From: Caenimonas aquaedulcis | GTDB lineage: Bacteria; Pseudomonadota; Gammaproteobacteria; Burkholderiales; Burkholderiaceae_C | NCBI RefSeq assembly: GCF_015831345.1 | Contig: NZ_JADWYS010000001.1 | Location: 3,686,618-3,750,617 of the forward strand | Length of the DNA stretch: 64,000 nucleotides | Direction of reading: 5' to 3' | Shown here: piece by piece, positions 21,565 to 32,166 of the stretch | Layout: each line of letters starts with the position of its first letter | Numbering within the stretch: position 1 is the first letter of the stretch | The notes under the pieces: model-generated | Database searches by the model: none | What the model was told of the DNA's origin: nothing | What the model saw: only the letters and a program-made list of their open reading frames with translations | Made by a program: the position numbers and the translations under genes

Positions 21565-22011
21565 ATGTCCGACAGAACCGTCCGCCTGCATCGCGTCATC
21601 GCAGCAAAGGCCGACCGCATCTACCGTGCATTCCTTACCCCGGATGCGATGGCCAAGTGGCTGCCGCCTCACGGCTTCACCGGGCATGTCCACCAGATGG
21701 ACGCGAAGGTCGGCGGCACCTGGCGCATGTCGTTCACCAACTTCACGTCGGGCAACAGCCACTCCTTCGGCGGCAAGTACCTCGAGCTCGTGCCGAACGA
21801 ACGCCTGCGCTACAGCAGCGTCTTCGATGACCCGAACCTCCCGGGGGAGATGGTGACCACCGTCACCCTGCGCCAGACGCCGATGGGCGTCGAGATGCAT
21901 GTGAGCCAGGAGAACATCCCCGCGGTCATCCCGCTGGAGGCGTGTTACCTCGGCTGGCAACAGTCGTTGACCCTGCTCAACCAGCTGGTCGAGCCGGAGA
22001 TCCCGGGCTGA
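21565..22011 (+). CDS. SRPBCC/AHSA1-domain protein
   Basis: A 148-residue START-like protein with a hydrophobic cavity fold. Marks: I-Y-R-A-F-L-T-P-D-A-M-A-K-W-L-P-P near residue 19, D-A-K-V-G-G-T-W-R-M-S-F, and the end C-Y-L-G-W-Q-Q-S-L-T-L-L. AAGGAG precedes the ATG. These bind small hydrophobic ligands or partner proteins; ligand unknown. Confidence 0.88.
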   Translation: MSDRTVRLHRVIAAKADRIYRAFLTPDAMAKWLPPHGFTGHVHQMDAKVGGTWRMSFTNFTSGNSHSFGGKYLELVPNERLRYSSVFDDPNLPGEMVTTVTLRQTPMGVEMHVSQENIPAVIPLEACYLGWQQSLTLLNQLVEPEIPG

Positions 22012-22028
22012 AGATCGCAGCGAGCCCC

Positions 22029-22646
22029 ATGGATTCCGCTCCCTTCAACCGCCGCGAGTTCCTCGCCGGCTCCGCAGGCGCGCTGATCGCGCTGCCGGGG
22101 CTCGCGCGCGGTGCCGATGCGCAGGTACTCACGCGCGTCGACACCGCCCTCGGCGCTTTCACGATCGCCGTCGACCCCTACGTCGCACCGGCGACGGTGG
22201 CGAATTACCTCGCCTATGTCGACGGCGGCTATCTCGATGGCGGCGCCGTGTACCGGCTGGTCACCATGGCGAACCAGCCGCCCGAGACGCCGTACAAGAT
22301 CGAGGTCGTGCAATGGGGAATGAACTTGCCGGACGGCAAGGCGCCTCCCTTTGCGCCGATCCCCCACGAGACCACGCGCGACACGGGCTTGAAGCATCTC
22401 GACGGAACCGTTTCGATGGCGCGCAGCACGCCCGGTTCGGCAGCCTCGGAGTTCTTCATCTGTATCGGCGACCAGCCGGAACTCGACTTCGGCGGGCGGC
22501 GCAATCCGGATGGTCAGGGTTTCGCCGCGTTCGGCCGGGTCGTCAAGGGCCGGGAAGTCGTCTTCCAGCTGCATCGGCGCGCACAGGCCCAGCAGATGCT
22601 TGCGCAGCCGATTCCCGTGCGCCAGGTGCGGCGTGTCCTGGCGTGA
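22029..22646 (+). CDS. Exported peptidylprolyl isomerase (cyclophilin type)
   Basis: A 205-residue cyclophilin with a twin-arginine-like signal (N-R-R-E-F-L-A-G-S-A-G-A-L-I near residue 7). The domain shows V-A-N-Y-L-A-Y-V-D-G-G-Y near residue 58, the G-T-V-S-M-A-R segment and S-E-F-F-I-C-I-G-D-Q-P-E-L-D-F-G-G, then G-F-A-A-F-G-R-V-V-K-G. It should catalyse prolyl cis-trans isomerisation outside the cytoplasm. It ends with GTGA, overlapping the start of the next gene. Confidence 0.88.
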   Translation: MDSAPFNRREFLAGSAGALIALPGLARGADAQVLTRVDTALGAFTIAVDPYVAPATVANYLAYVDGGYLDGGAVYRLVTMANQPPETPYKIEVVQWGMNLPDGKAPPFAPIPHETTRDTGLKHLDGTVSMARSTPGSAASEFFICIGDQPELDFGGRRNPDGQGFAAFGRVVKGREVVFQLHRRAQAQQMLAQPIPVRQVRRVLA

Positions 22647-23548
22647 AGATCCGCGACGCGAGTGCCGCAGCCCCGCGCCTTGCGATCGCCTTGTGCGCGC
22701 TTTTGCCCTCGTGGAGCCATGCCATGAGCAACATCCTGTCCGGCCTGTGGGACTACGCGAAACCTGCCGTGAGCGAAGGGCGATTTCGCGCCGCGATGGC
22801 GGGCGCCTCGTCCGATGACGTGCTGATCCTGCAGACGCAGATCGCCCGCACGTACGGCCTGCGCCACGATTTCGCGAAAGCCCGCGAGTTGTTGCAGTCC
22901 ATCGAGCTCCAGGTGGCCAGCGCTTCGCCCGAGGCGAAGGTGCGCTGGCACCTGGAGATGGGGCGCACCTATGCGTCGCCCGCCCACGCCGCCGAGTCGC
23001 AGTCGCCAGAAGCACGCGAAGCGGCGCGCCTGCATTACCTTCGCGCCTTCGAACTGGCCAAGCAGGCGCGCATCGACGTGCTCGCGGTCGATGCGCTTCA
23101 CATGATGCCGATGGTCGACACCGAGCCCGCCGCGCAACTCGATTGGGACCTCAAGGCGATCGCCTACATGGAGCAGTCCGACCAACCCGACGCCAAGGGG
23201 TGGGAGGCGGCGCTCCGCAACAACGTCGGCCATGCCAAGCGCCTGCAAGGCGACTACGAGGAAGCGCTGCGGCAGTTCCGGCTGTCGCTCGCCGCGCACG
23301 AGCGCAAGGGAAACGCTTACGCGGTGCGCGTCGCGCACTGGATGATCGCGCGGACCTATCGCGACCAGAAGAAGTTCGACGACGCGATCGCCATCCAGTT
23401 GCGGCTCGAGCAGGAATGGGCCGCGGCCGGCGAGCCGGACCCGTACGTGTTCGAGGAACTGGAGCAGCTGTACGCGGCGACGGGCGACACGGCTCGCGCC
23501 AGGCTGTACGGCGAGCGCCTGCGTGCAGCGCGCGCGGCGCCGCAGTAG
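22643..23548 (+). CDS. Tetratricopeptide-like repeat protein, probably exported
   Basis: A 301-residue helical-repeat protein. From the GTG at 22643, which overlaps the cyclophilin stop, the first ~27 residues form a signal peptide (L-A-I-A-L-C-A-L-L-P-S-W-S-H-A); an ATG at 22724 would give a cytoplasmic form. TPR-like pairs of helices cover the rest, clearest near the end (G-D-Y-E-E-A-L-R-Q-F-R-L-S-L and K-K-F-D-D-A-I-A-I-Q). A protein-binding scaffold is likely; partner unknown. Confidence 0.75.
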   Translation: MKIRDASAAAPRLAIALCALLPSWSHAMSNILSGLWDYAKPAVSEGRFRAAMAGASSDDVLILQTQIARTYGLRHDFAKARELLQSIELQVASASPEAKVRWHLEMGRTYASPAHAAESQSPEAREAARLHYLRAFELAKQARIDVLAVDALHMMPMVDTEPAAQLDWDLKAIAYMEQSDQPDAKGWEAALRNNVGHAKRLQGDYEEALRQFRLSLAAHERKGNAYAVRVAHWMIARTYRDQKKFDDAIAIQLRLEQEWAAAGEPDPYVFEELEQLYAATGDTARARLYGERLRAARAAPQ

Positions 23549-23582
23549 CATGGGGGCCGCTGCAACGGCTCCGAAGGTTTCC

Positions 23583-24122
23583 ATGATTCGCCGCTTCCTC
23601 CTCACGGCACTGGCGTGCATCGCGATGACTGTCTCCATCCCCGCGTTCGCGCAACAGGCGGGTGTCACCGCACCCAACGTCGTGCCCATCACGCCGCAGC
23701 TGACCACATCGGGCCAGCCGACGCGGGAATCGCTCGCGTCGCTCGGCGCGGCGGGCTACCAGGGCGTGATCTACCTCGCACCCCTGACCGTGCCGGACGC
23801 GGTGCCCGATGAAGCCGCGATCCTGCGGCGCCAGGGCATTTCGTTCACCAACATCCCGATCACCTTCAACCAGCCGGGCGAGAAAGATTTCGAGGCCTTT
23901 ACCGACGCGCTCGCGGGCCTGCAGGGCAAGAAGGTCCTGGTGCATTGCCAGGTGAACATGCGCGCCTCCTCGATGGTGTTCCTGTACCGCGTGATCGTGG
24001 GCAAGGAGAACCCGGAAGCCGCCTATCCGTCCGTGTCGAAAGTGTGGACCCCCGACGGCCGCTGGAAGAATTTCATCGTTGCGACGCTGAAGAAGCACGG
24101 CGTGGATTTCGAGCCCTATTGA
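23583..24122 (+). CDS. Exported tyrosine-phosphatase-like protein
   Basis: A 179-residue protein with a signal peptide (cleaved near A-F-A-Q) and a dual-specificity phosphatase-like domain. The P-loop reads V-H-C-Q-V-N-M-R-A-S: only four residues between Cys and Arg, where classical enzymes have five (C-x5-R). The same shortened loop occurs, as I recall, in related bacterial proteins, so it may be a distinct subfamily. Periplasmic by its signal. Catalytic activity is uncertain. Confidence 0.75.
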   Translation: MIRRFLLTALACIAMTVSIPAFAQQAGVTAPNVVPITPQLTTSGQPTRESLASLGAAGYQGVIYLAPLTVPDAVPDEAAILRRQGISFTNIPITFNQPGEKDFEAFTDALAGLQGKKVLVHCQVNMRASSMVFLYRVIVGKENPEAAYPSVSKVWTPDGRWKNFIVATLKKHGVDFEPY

Positions 24123-24141
24123 GAACCTGGAGGAGACAGCC

Positions 24142-24648
24142 ATGAGCGCTGCGCAACCTTCGGCGCGCCGGATCGTGACGGCCGCCCTGATCGCAACGTG
24201 CGCCGCCGGTTCGTACGCGCAATCCGAGCTGTCGCGCGTTGCGTGGCTCGCCGGTTGCTGGCGCGCCGCCGACGCCGAAGCGGGCACCGAGGAGCACTGG
24301 ATGTCTCCCGCCGGCGACTCCATGCTCGGCATGGGACGCACCGTGAAGCAGGGCAGGACGGTGTCGCACGAGTTCATGCAGATCCGCCCCGGCCCCGGCG
24401 GCGCGCTCACCTTCTTCGCCATGCCCTCGGGCAAGCCGCCCGATGCCTTCCCCGTGCTGCGGCTGGGCGAGCGTGAGGTCGTCTTCGAGAACCTGCAGCA
24501 CGAATTTCCGCAGCGGGTCATGTACAGGATGGAGAGCGAGACACGACTGGCCGCGCGCATCGAAGGCATGCGCGGCGGCACCTTGCGCGGCATCGACTTC
24601 CCGATGGATCGCGTGAGCTGCGATGCGCGCGCCGCGCAGTCCCCATAA
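24142..24648 (+). CDS. Exported DUF6265-like protein
   Basis: A 168-residue protein with a signal peptide ending in S-Y-A-Q. The mature domain shows W-L-A-G-C-W near residue 35, E-E-H-W-M-S-P-A-G-D-S-M-L-G-M-G-R-T-V, H-E-F-M-Q-I and V-F-E-N-L-Q-H-E-F-P-Q-R-V, a lipocalin-like beta pattern typical of DUF6265. Ligand and role unknown. GGAGGAGA lies just before the ATG. Confidence 0.82.
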   Translation: MSAAQPSARRIVTAALIATCAAGSYAQSELSRVAWLAGCWRAADAEAGTEEHWMSPAGDSMLGMGRTVKQGRTVSHEFMQIRPGPGGALTFFAMPSGKPPDAFPVLRLGEREVVFENLQHEFPQRVMYRMESETRLAARIEGMRGGTLRGIDFPMDRVSCDARAAQSP

Positions 24649-24656
24649 TCTGCGCC

Positions 24657-25589
24657 ATGGAAACCAAATGGCTGGAAGATTTCGTGAGCCTGGCCGAGAC
24701 GCGCAGTTTCAGCCGCTCGGCGCAGTTGCGGCACGTGACGCAGCCCGCGTTCTCGCGCCGCATCCAGGCGCTGGAGGCCTGGGCAGGCACCGACCTCGTC
24801 GACCGCAGCTCGTACCCGACGCGGCTCACGCCCGCGGGCGAGACGCTCTATTCGCAATCGCTCGAGATGCTGCAGGCCCTGCAAAGCACGCGCGCGATGC
24901 TGCGCGGCCACTCGGCGGCAGGGCAGGATGTGATCGAGTTCGCCGTGCCGCACACGCTGGCCTTCACTTTCTTCCCTGCCTGGGTGTCATCGCTGCGCGA
25001 GAAGTTCGGGCCGATCAAGAGCCGGCTGATCGCGCTGAACGTGCACGACGCGGTGATGCGCCTCGTGGAGGGCGGTTGCGACATCTTCATCGGCTACCAC
25101 CATGCCTCCCAGCCCTTCCAGCTCGATGCGGACCGCTACGAGATGGTCACGCTGGGCCAGGAAGTGCTGGCGCCCTATTGCAAGCCCGATGCGGACGGCG
25201 AGCCGCTGTTCAAGCTGCCCGGCCGCGCGGGGCAGCCGCTGCCTTACCTCGGCTACGCGCCCGGCGCGTACCTGGGACGGGTCACCGACCTGATTCTGAA
25301 GCAATCCGCCACCGCCATCCACCTCGATCGCGTGTACGAGACCGACATGGCCGAGGGCCTGAAGGTGATGGCGCTGGAAGGCCATGGCGTCGCCTTCCTG
25401 CCGAACAGCGCTGTGAAGAAGGAGATGAAGGCACGCAAGCTGGTCAACGCCGCCCCGCCCGGCATCGAGGGCCTGGAAATGACGATGGACGTGCGGGCGT
25501 ATCGGGAGAAACCCGTAGGGAAAGCCGCGCCCAAGGGAACGGCCGAGGCCTTGTGGACGTATCTCTCCACCCATCACGGCCTCAAATGA
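24657..25589 (+). CDS. LysR-family transcriptional regulator
   Basis: A 310-residue regulator. N-terminal winged helix-turn-helix (F-V-S-L-A-E-T-R-S-F-S-R-S-A-Q-L-R-H-V-T-Q-P-A-F-S-R-R-I) and a periplasmic-binding-type effector domain. The L-x-L-A-E-T...F-S-R-R-I-Q-A-L-E-x-W pattern fits the branch that includes the hypochlorite sensor HypT. Usually controls a divergent or adjacent gene; here all neighbours are on the plus strand and aspartase follows at 25703, so the target is unclear. Confidence 0.92.
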   Translation: METKWLEDFVSLAETRSFSRSAQLRHVTQPAFSRRIQALEAWAGTDLVDRSSYPTRLTPAGETLYSQSLEMLQALQSTRAMLRGHSAAGQDVIEFAVPHTLAFTFFPAWVSSLREKFGPIKSRLIALNVHDAVMRLVEGGCDIFIGYHHASQPFQLDADRYEMVTLGQEVLAPYCKPDADGEPLFKLPGRAGQPLPYLGYAPGAYLGRVTDLILKQSATAIHLDRVYETDMAEGLKVMALEGHGVAFLPNSAVKKEMKARKLVNAAPPGIEGLEMTMDVRAYREKPVGKAAPKGTAEALWTYLSTHHGLK

Positions 25590-25702
25590 GCGCCGGAAAT
25601 GGGTTATAAATTTCGTGCATAACGCCGCCCGCATTCAGCATTGGCGCTGAACCGGTGAGGCCTCTACAGTTCGCGCCAATTCGCCACCACCCATCCAAGC
25701 GC

Positions 25703-27109
<1,407 letters not shown>

Positions 27110-27235
27110 CTTGGCACATCCCGTGCTACTGGAAACACCTGACAGCGCAGGCTGGCGCTGGCGCGTCTAATCCTAGAATCAGCCTCACGGTCCTGGTTTA
27201 AATTCATTGTTCAGACATCCCAAGGAGACTTTCGT

Positions 27236-28120
27236 ATGAAGAAACAACTGCTGGCACTCGCCATCGCCGCCGTCGCCACGGGCGCCGCATTCGCGCAGGC
27301 GAACGACACCATCGCCAAGGCCAAGGCCGCCGGCAAGGTGGTGATGGGCGTGCGCGAATCCTCCGCCCCCCTGTCCTACACCCTGGGTGACGGCCGCTTC
27401 ACGGGCTACCACGTGGAACTCTGCCAGCGCATCCTGAAGGCCGTCGTGCCGACGGCCGCCGTGGAGTACCTGCCGGTCACCTCCGCCAACCGCATCCCGC
27501 TGGTGCAGAACGGCACCGTGGACATCGAGTGCGGCTCCACCACGAACAACGCCACGCGCCAGAAGGATGTCTCCTTCGCGCTCACGACCTACGTGACCGA
27601 AGTGCGCACGGCGGTGAAAGCCACGTCCAAGATCAAGTCGATCGCCGACCTGAAGGGCAAGACCGTCGCGACCACCACGGGTACGACCTCCGTCGCGCTC
27701 CTGCGCAAGAACAAGCGCGCAGAAGGCCTGACCTTCACCGAGGTCTACGGCAAGGACCACGCCGACAGCTTCCTGCTGCTCGAGTCCGGCCGTGCCGACG
27801 CCTTCGTGATGGATGACAACATCCTCGCCGGCCTTATCGCTTCGTCGAAGAGCCCGAAGGATTACGCCATCGTGGGCGAGACGCTGAACGTCGAGCCGAT
27901 CGCGATCATGATCCGCAAGGACGACCCGAACTTCAAGAAGGCCGTCGACGACTACATCAAGGGCGCGATCAAGGCTGGCGAGCTGAACCTGCTGTACACC
28001 AAGTGGTTCATGCAGCCGATCCCCCCGAAGAACACCAGCGTGAACCTGCCCATGGGCAAAATCCTCACCGGCCTGCTCAAGGCGCCGAACGACAAGCCGG
28101 CCGAAGAGTTCAACAAGTAA
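27236..28120 (+). CDS. gltI: Glutamate/aspartate ABC transporter, substrate-binding protein
   Basis: A 294-residue periplasmic binding protein with a signal peptide (A-A-F-A-Q-A). The mature protein starts N-D-T-I-A-K-A-K-A-A-G-K-V-V-M-G-V-R-E-S-S-A-P-L-S-Y, which matches GltI; E-C-G-S-T-T-N-N and the R-x-D-A-F-V-M-D-D segment follow. Captures glutamate/aspartate for GltJKL. AAGGAGA lies before the ATG. A hairpin after the gene (28144-28165) may lower transcription into gltJKL. Confidence 0.95.
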   Translation: MKKQLLALAIAAVATGAAFAQANDTIAKAKAAGKVVMGVRESSAPLSYTLGDGRFTGYHVELCQRILKAVVPTAAVEYLPVTSANRIPLVQNGTVDIECGSTTNNATRQKDVSFALTTYVTEVRTAVKATSKIKSIADLKGKTVATTTGTTSVALLRKNKRAEGLTFTEVYGKDHADSFLLLESGRADAFVMDDNILAGLIASSKSPKDYAIVGETLNVEPIAIMIRKDDPNFKKAVDDYIKGAIKAGELNLLYTKWFMQPIPPKNTSVNLPMGKILTGLLKAPNDKPAEEFNK

Positions 28121-28143
28121 GCACGGACAGCTCTGACGTGCAC

Positions 28144-28169
28144 CGCCCCGGCCTGCGCCGGGGCGCTTT
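28144..28169 (+). terminator. Hairpin between gltI and gltJ (attenuator)
   Basis: Perfect 9-base stem CGCCCCGGC (28144-28152) / GCCGGGGCG (28157-28165) with loop CTGC, followed by a short T-run (CTTTC). The T-run is too weak for full termination, so partial read-through giving more GltI than GltJKL is likely; such an arrangement is common for binding-protein operons. Confidence 0.75.
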
Positions 28170-28190
28170 CAATTAAAACGAGGAGGAGCG

Positions 28191-28946
28191 ATGGCCCTGG
28201 ATTGGAAGGTGTTCTGCCTGGACACCATCGACAAGGCGCCCGTGTCCGGGTGCTTCAGCTCGGGCGACCAGCAGACCTACCTGGGGTGGCTGCTCGCCGC
28301 CTGGGGACAGACGGTGATCGTTGCGCTGCTGTCGCTCATCGTGGCGCTGGTGGTGGGTTCGATCATCGGCACGGTCCGTACCTTGCCGAACAGCCCGTGG
28401 CTGTCGCGCTTCGCCAATGCCTGGGTGGAGCTTTTTCGAAACATCCCGCTGCTGGTGCAGATCTTCCTCTGGTACCACGTGATGCCGGTGCTGATTCCCG
28501 TCTTCGCCGACACGCCCAAGATGGTGCTGGTGGTGATGGGGCTGGGGCTTTTTACCTCCGCGCGTATCGCGGAGCAGGTGCGTGCGGGCATCCAGGCGCT
28601 GCCGCGCGGCCAGCGCTACGCCGGCATGGCCATGGGCTTCACGACGCCGCAGTATTACCGCTATGTCCTGCTGCCGATGGCGTTTCGCATCATCCTGCCG
28701 CCGCTCACCAGCGAAAGCATGAACATCTTCAAGAATTCCTCGGTCGCATTCGCCGTGTCCGTCACCGAGCTGACCTTCTTCGCACAGCAAGCCGGCGAGG
28801 AAACCTCGCGCGGCATCGAAATCTACATGGCTGTCACGCTTCTCTACGTGATCTCCGCGTTCGCGATCAACCGCATCATGACCTTCATCGAAAAGCGGGT
28901 GCGGGTCCCCGGTTTCGTCGCCAGCACCGGCGCGGGAGGGCACTAG
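28191..28946 (+). CDS. gltJ: Glutamate/aspartate ABC transporter, permease
   Basis: A 251-residue inner-membrane permease of the HisMQ/GlnP type. Several membrane segments and the EAA loop E-Q-V-R-A-G-I-Q-A-L-P-R-G-Q-R-Y-A-G-M-A-M-G, which contacts GltL. GAGGAG before the ATG. It pairs with GltK, whose start is one base after the GltJ stop. Confidence 0.94.
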   Translation: MALDWKVFCLDTIDKAPVSGCFSSGDQQTYLGWLLAAWGQTVIVALLSLIVALVVGSIIGTVRTLPNSPWLSRFANAWVELFRNIPLLVQIFLWYHVMPVLIPVFADTPKMVLVVMGLGLFTSARIAEQVRAGIQALPRGQRYAGMAMGFTTPQYYRYVLLPMAFRIILPPLTSESMNIFKNSSVAFAVSVTELTFFAQQAGEETSRGIEIYMAVTLLYVISAFAINRIMTFIEKRVRVPGFVASTGAGGH

Positions 28947-28947
28947 C

Positions 28948-29610
28948 ATGCTGGACTTTTCCGTCTTCACCTGGGAAGTCTTCCGCAGCTACGTGCTGCA
29001 CGGGCTTTACTTCAGCCTCGCGCTGACGGCCGTCGCCACGCTCGGCGGTATTTTCTTCGGTACCCTGCTGGCGCTGATGCGCCTGTCGGGCATCAAGCTG
29101 CTGACGATTCCCGCCACCATCTACGTCAACGGCATGCGGTCGATCCCGCTGCTGATGGTGCTGCTGTGGTTCTTCCTGCTGGTTCCGATGATCGTCGGCA
29201 AGCCGATCGGCGCGGAACTCTCGGCGGTGATCACCTTCATCGCGTTCGAAGCCGCTTACTTCAGCGAGATCATGCGTGCCGGCATCCAGTCCATCCCGCG
29301 CGGCCAGGTGTACGCGGGCCAGGCGATGGGTATGACCTACGGCCAGAACATGAAGCTCGTGATCCTGCCGCAGGCGTTTCGCAACATGCTGCCGATCCTG
29401 CTCACGCAGACCATCATCCTGTTCCAGGACACCTCGCTCGTGTACATCATCACGGCCAACGACCTGTTGCACGGTTTCAGCGTCGCGGGCGCCAACCTGA
29501 GCCACACGCGGGAGTCCTACATCCTCGCCGCCGTGCTTTACTTCGTCATCTGCTTCAGCCTCTCGTGGATCGTCAAGCGGCTGCAGATGAAGATCGCCAT
29601 CATCCGATAA
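28948..29610 (+). CDS. gltK: Glutamate/aspartate ABC transporter, permease
   Basis: A 220-residue permease, second half of the channel with GltJ. Amino-acid permease features: M-R-S-I-P-L-L-M-V-L-L-W-F and the EAA loop I-M-R-A-G-I-Q-S-I-P-R-G-Q-V-Y-A-G-Q-A-M-G. Followed 12 bases later by the ATPase gene. Confidence 0.94.
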   Translation: MLDFSVFTWEVFRSYVLHGLYFSLALTAVATLGGIFFGTLLALMRLSGIKLLTIPATIYVNGMRSIPLLMVLLWFFLLVPMIVGKPIGAELSAVITFIAFEAAYFSEIMRAGIQSIPRGQVYAGQAMGMTYGQNMKLVILPQAFRNMLPILLTQTIILFQDTSLVYIITANDLLHGFSVAGANLSHTRESYILAAVLYFVICFSLSWIVKRLQMKIAIIR

Positions 29611-29622
29611 CAAGGTATTGCC

Positions 29623-30360
29623 ATGATCGATATCAAGAACGTCTCCAAGTGGTACGGGCCGGTGCAGGTGCTCACCGATTGCTCCGTGAAGATCAACAAG
29701 GGCGACGTCGTGGTGGTGTGCGGCCCGTCCGGTTCGGGCAAGTCCACGCTGATCAAGACCGTGAACGCGCTGGAGCCGGTGCAAAAGGGCGAGATCATCG
29801 TCGACGGCACCCGCGTGACCGACCCGAAGACCGACCTGCCCAAGCTGCGCAGCCGCGTGGGCATGGTGTTCCAGCACTTCGAGTTGTTCCCCCACCTCTC
29901 GGTCACGGAGAACCTCACGATCGCGCAGGTGAAGGTGCTGGGGCGCACCGCCGACGAGGCCAAGGTGCGCGGCCTGAAGATGCTCGATCGCGTGGGCCTC
30001 ATGGCGCACAAGGACAAATTCCCAGGGCAGCTTTCCGGCGGCCAGCAGCAGCGCGTGGCGATCGCCCGCGCGCTGTCGATGGACCCCATCGTGATGCTGT
30101 TTGACGAGCCGACTTCCGCGCTGGACCCCGAGATGGTCGGCGAAGTGCTGGACGTCATGGTGAACCTCGCCAAGGAAGGTATGACGATGATGGTCGTCAC
30201 GCACGAAATGGGCTTTGCGCGCAAAGTCGCCAACCGCGTGATCTTCATCGACGTGGGCGGCCGCATCCTGGAAGACTGCAGCAAGGAAGAGTTCTTCGCG
30301 CACCCCGAGAACCGGCAGGCCCGCACCAAGGATTTCCTGAACAAGATCCTGCAGCACTGA
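29623..30360 (+). CDS. gltL: Glutamate/aspartate ABC transporter, ATPase
   Basis: A 245-residue ATPase that drives GltJK. Walker [11 protein letters not shown]-loop [10 protein letters not shown], signature L-S-G-G-Q-Q-Q-R, Walker [15 protein letters not shown], and switch H in V-T-H-E-M-G-F-A. Typical polar amino-acid uptake ATPase, last gene of the operon. Confidence 0.95.
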   Translation: MIDIKNVSKWYGPVQVLTDCSVKINKGDVVVVCGPSGSGKSTLIKTVNALEPVQKGEIIVDGTRVTDPKTDLPKLRSRVGMVFQHFELFPHLSVTENLTIAQVKVLGRTADEAKVRGLKMLDRVGLMAHKDKFPGQLSGGQQQRVAIARALSMDPIVMLFDEPTSALDPEMVGEVLDVMVNLAKEGMTMMVVTHEMGFARKVANRVIFIDVGGRILEDCSKEEFFAHPENRQARTKDFLNKILQH

Positions 30361-30390
30361 CGGGCGGCCGTGCAGTGGGACAATCGCGAG

Positions 30391-31422
30391 ATGTCCCCCC
30401 AAATCACGATCACCCGCCCCGACGACTGGCACCTGCACGTGCGCGACGGGGAGCCGCTCAAGACGGTCGTTCCCCATTCCGCGGCACAGTTCGGCCGCGC
30501 GATCGTCATGCCCAACCTGAAGCCGCCCGTGACCACGGCGGCGCAGGCCATGGCGTACCGCGAGCGCATCCTCGCCGCCGTACCCGCCGGCGTGAAGTTC
30601 GAGCCGCTCATGACGCTCTACCTCACGGACATGCTGCCGCCCGACGAGATCCGGCGCGCCAAGGAAGCGGGCGTCGCAGCCGTCAAGCTTTACCCTGCCG
30701 GCGCCACGACCAACAGCGACGCGGGCGTCACGGACATCCGCAAGACCTACAAGACACTCGAGGCGATGCAGCGCGCCGGCATGCCGCTGCTGGTGCATGG
30801 CGAGGTCACCTCCCAGGACGTCGACCTGTTCGACCGCGAAGCGGTCTTCATCGACAAGCACCTGATCCCGCTGCGGCGTGACCTTCCGGAGCTCAAGATC
30901 GTCGTCGAACACATCACGACGAAAGACGCCGCGCAGTACGTTCGCGACGCGGACCGGTTCACCGGCGCGACGGTCACTGCGCACCACCTGCTCTACAACC
31001 GCAACGCGATCTTCCTGGGCGGGATCCGGCCGCACTACTATTGCCTGCCGGTGCTCAAGCGCGAAACGCACCGGCTGGCGCTCGTGGAAGCGGCGACGAG
31101 CGGAAGCCCGAAATTCTTCCTCGGCACCGACAGCGCACCGCATCCGGCGCACCTGAAGGAACATGCGACGGGCTGCGCGGGCTGCTACACCGCGCATGCC
31201 GCGATGGAACTGTATGCCGAGGCGTTCGACAAGGCGGGCGCGCTCGACAAGCTCGAGGGCTTCGCAAGCTTCCACGGCGCGGATTTCTACGGCCTGCCCC
31301 GCAACACCGGCACGATCACGCTCAGGCGCGAAACGTGGACGCCGCCCGAAAGCTATCCCTTCGGCGAGGCGCAACTCAAGCCGCTGCGCTCCGGCGAGCC
31401 GCTCCAATGGAGGCTGGCATGA
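30391..31422 (+). CDS. pyrC: Dihydroorotase
   Basis: A 343-residue type II dihydroorotase closing carbamoyl-aspartate to dihydroorotate in pyrimidine synthesis. Metal ligands: D-W-H-L-H near residue 11, carboxylated Lys in A-V-K-L-Y-P, L-V-H-G-E-V, E-H-I-T-T-K and G-T-D-S-A-P-H. The GTG frame upstream adds seven residues absent from known PyrC, so the ATG at 30391 is used. ATGA overlap with the NYN gene. Confidence 0.96.
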   Translation: MSPQITITRPDDWHLHVRDGEPLKTVVPHSAAQFGRAIVMPNLKPPVTTAAQAMAYRERILAAVPAGVKFEPLMTLYLTDMLPPDEIRRAKEAGVAAVKLYPAGATTNSDAGVTDIRKTYKTLEAMQRAGMPLLVHGEVTSQDVDLFDREAVFIDKHLIPLRRDLPELKIVVEHITTKDAAQYVRDADRFTGATVTAHHLLYNRNAIFLGGIRPHYYCLPVLKRETHRLALVEAATSGSPKFFLGTDSAPHPAHLKEHATGCAGCYTAHAAMELYAEAFDKAGALDKLEGFASFHGADFYGLPRNTGTITLRRETWTPPESYPFGEAQLKPLRSGEPLQWRLA

Positions 31423-32162
31423 ACCAATCCCACCGCGTGATGCTGCTGATCGACGCCGACAACGTCTCGGTCGACGTGATGGAGCACGCACTGCAGCGCA
31501 CGATGGCCGAGCACGGCGCCGTGCACGTGCGGCGCGCCTACTGCAACGCGGAGATGGCGCTCAAGCACCAGGCGTTCTTCAAGCGTTTCTCGATCCGGCC
31601 GATGGTCAATCTCTCGGCGGGCAAGAACAGCACCGACATCGCCCTGGCCGTCGATGCGCTCGACCTCGTGCTGGCCGAACGCCCGGACCTGGTCGTGCTG
31701 GTGTCGTCGGATTCGGACTTCGCGCCGCTCGTGATCCGCCTGCGCGAGAAGGGCTGCCGCGTCTGCGGCATCGGCCAGGAAGGCAAGACGGGCGAGGAGA
31801 CGAAGTCCGTCTACGACGCCTTCATCGACCTGCCGCACAAGTCGCCCGCGGCCGCCTCGCCCCGGCGACCCGCGCCCTCGCGCACGGCGGCGCGCGCATC
31901 GGCTCCGGCCCCGGCGCCGGCACCCGTTCCCGCGTCGTCCGGGCGGCCCGTCCTTCCGGACGAAGTGCAGGACATCCTCGACGCCCTGCCGGAACTGCGG
32001 CGCGGCGAGCGCATGGAGCTGAACCAGGCCGCCACCGCGCTGCGCGAAGAGCAGTTGCTCGGCCGCAATGCGAGCTCCCTGAAGCTGTTTCGCAAGCATC
32101 CCGAGTGGTTCGTCCTGACGCCTGCCGCCCGCCCGAGCAAGGTGGAATTCCTGGGCGGTTGA
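31419..32162 (+). CDS. NYN-domain protein with C-terminal OST-HTH/LOTUS domain
   Basis: A 247-residue protein. The first ~140 residues form a NYN (PIN-like) nuclease fold with acidic residues at the strand ends (L-L-I-D-A-D-N near residue 10, [10 protein letters not shown] and S-S-D-S-D-F). An Ala/Pro linker follows, then a winged-helix OST-HTH/LOTUS domain ending in F-V-L-T. Likely RNA processing or RNA binding. TGGAG before the ATG; overlaps pyrC by 4 bases. Confidence 0.88.
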   Translation: MNQSHRVMLLIDADNVSVDVMEHALQRTMAEHGAVHVRRAYCNAEMALKHQAFFKRFSIRPMVNLSAGKNSTDIALAVDALDLVLAERPDLVVLVSSDSDFAPLVIRLREKGCRVCGIGQEGKTGEETKSVYDAFIDLPHKSPAAASPRRPAPSRTAARASAPAPAPAPVPASSGRPVLPDEVQDILDALPELRRGERMELNQAATALREEQLLGRNASSLKLFRKHPEWFVLTPAARPSKVEFLGG

Positions 32163-32166
32163 CCGC

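Noticed and set aside
28885..31491. 868-codon minus-strand frame opposite gltK, gltL and pyrC
   Set aside because: Antisense shadow in GC-rich DNA; the plus-strand genes have full catalytic motifs.
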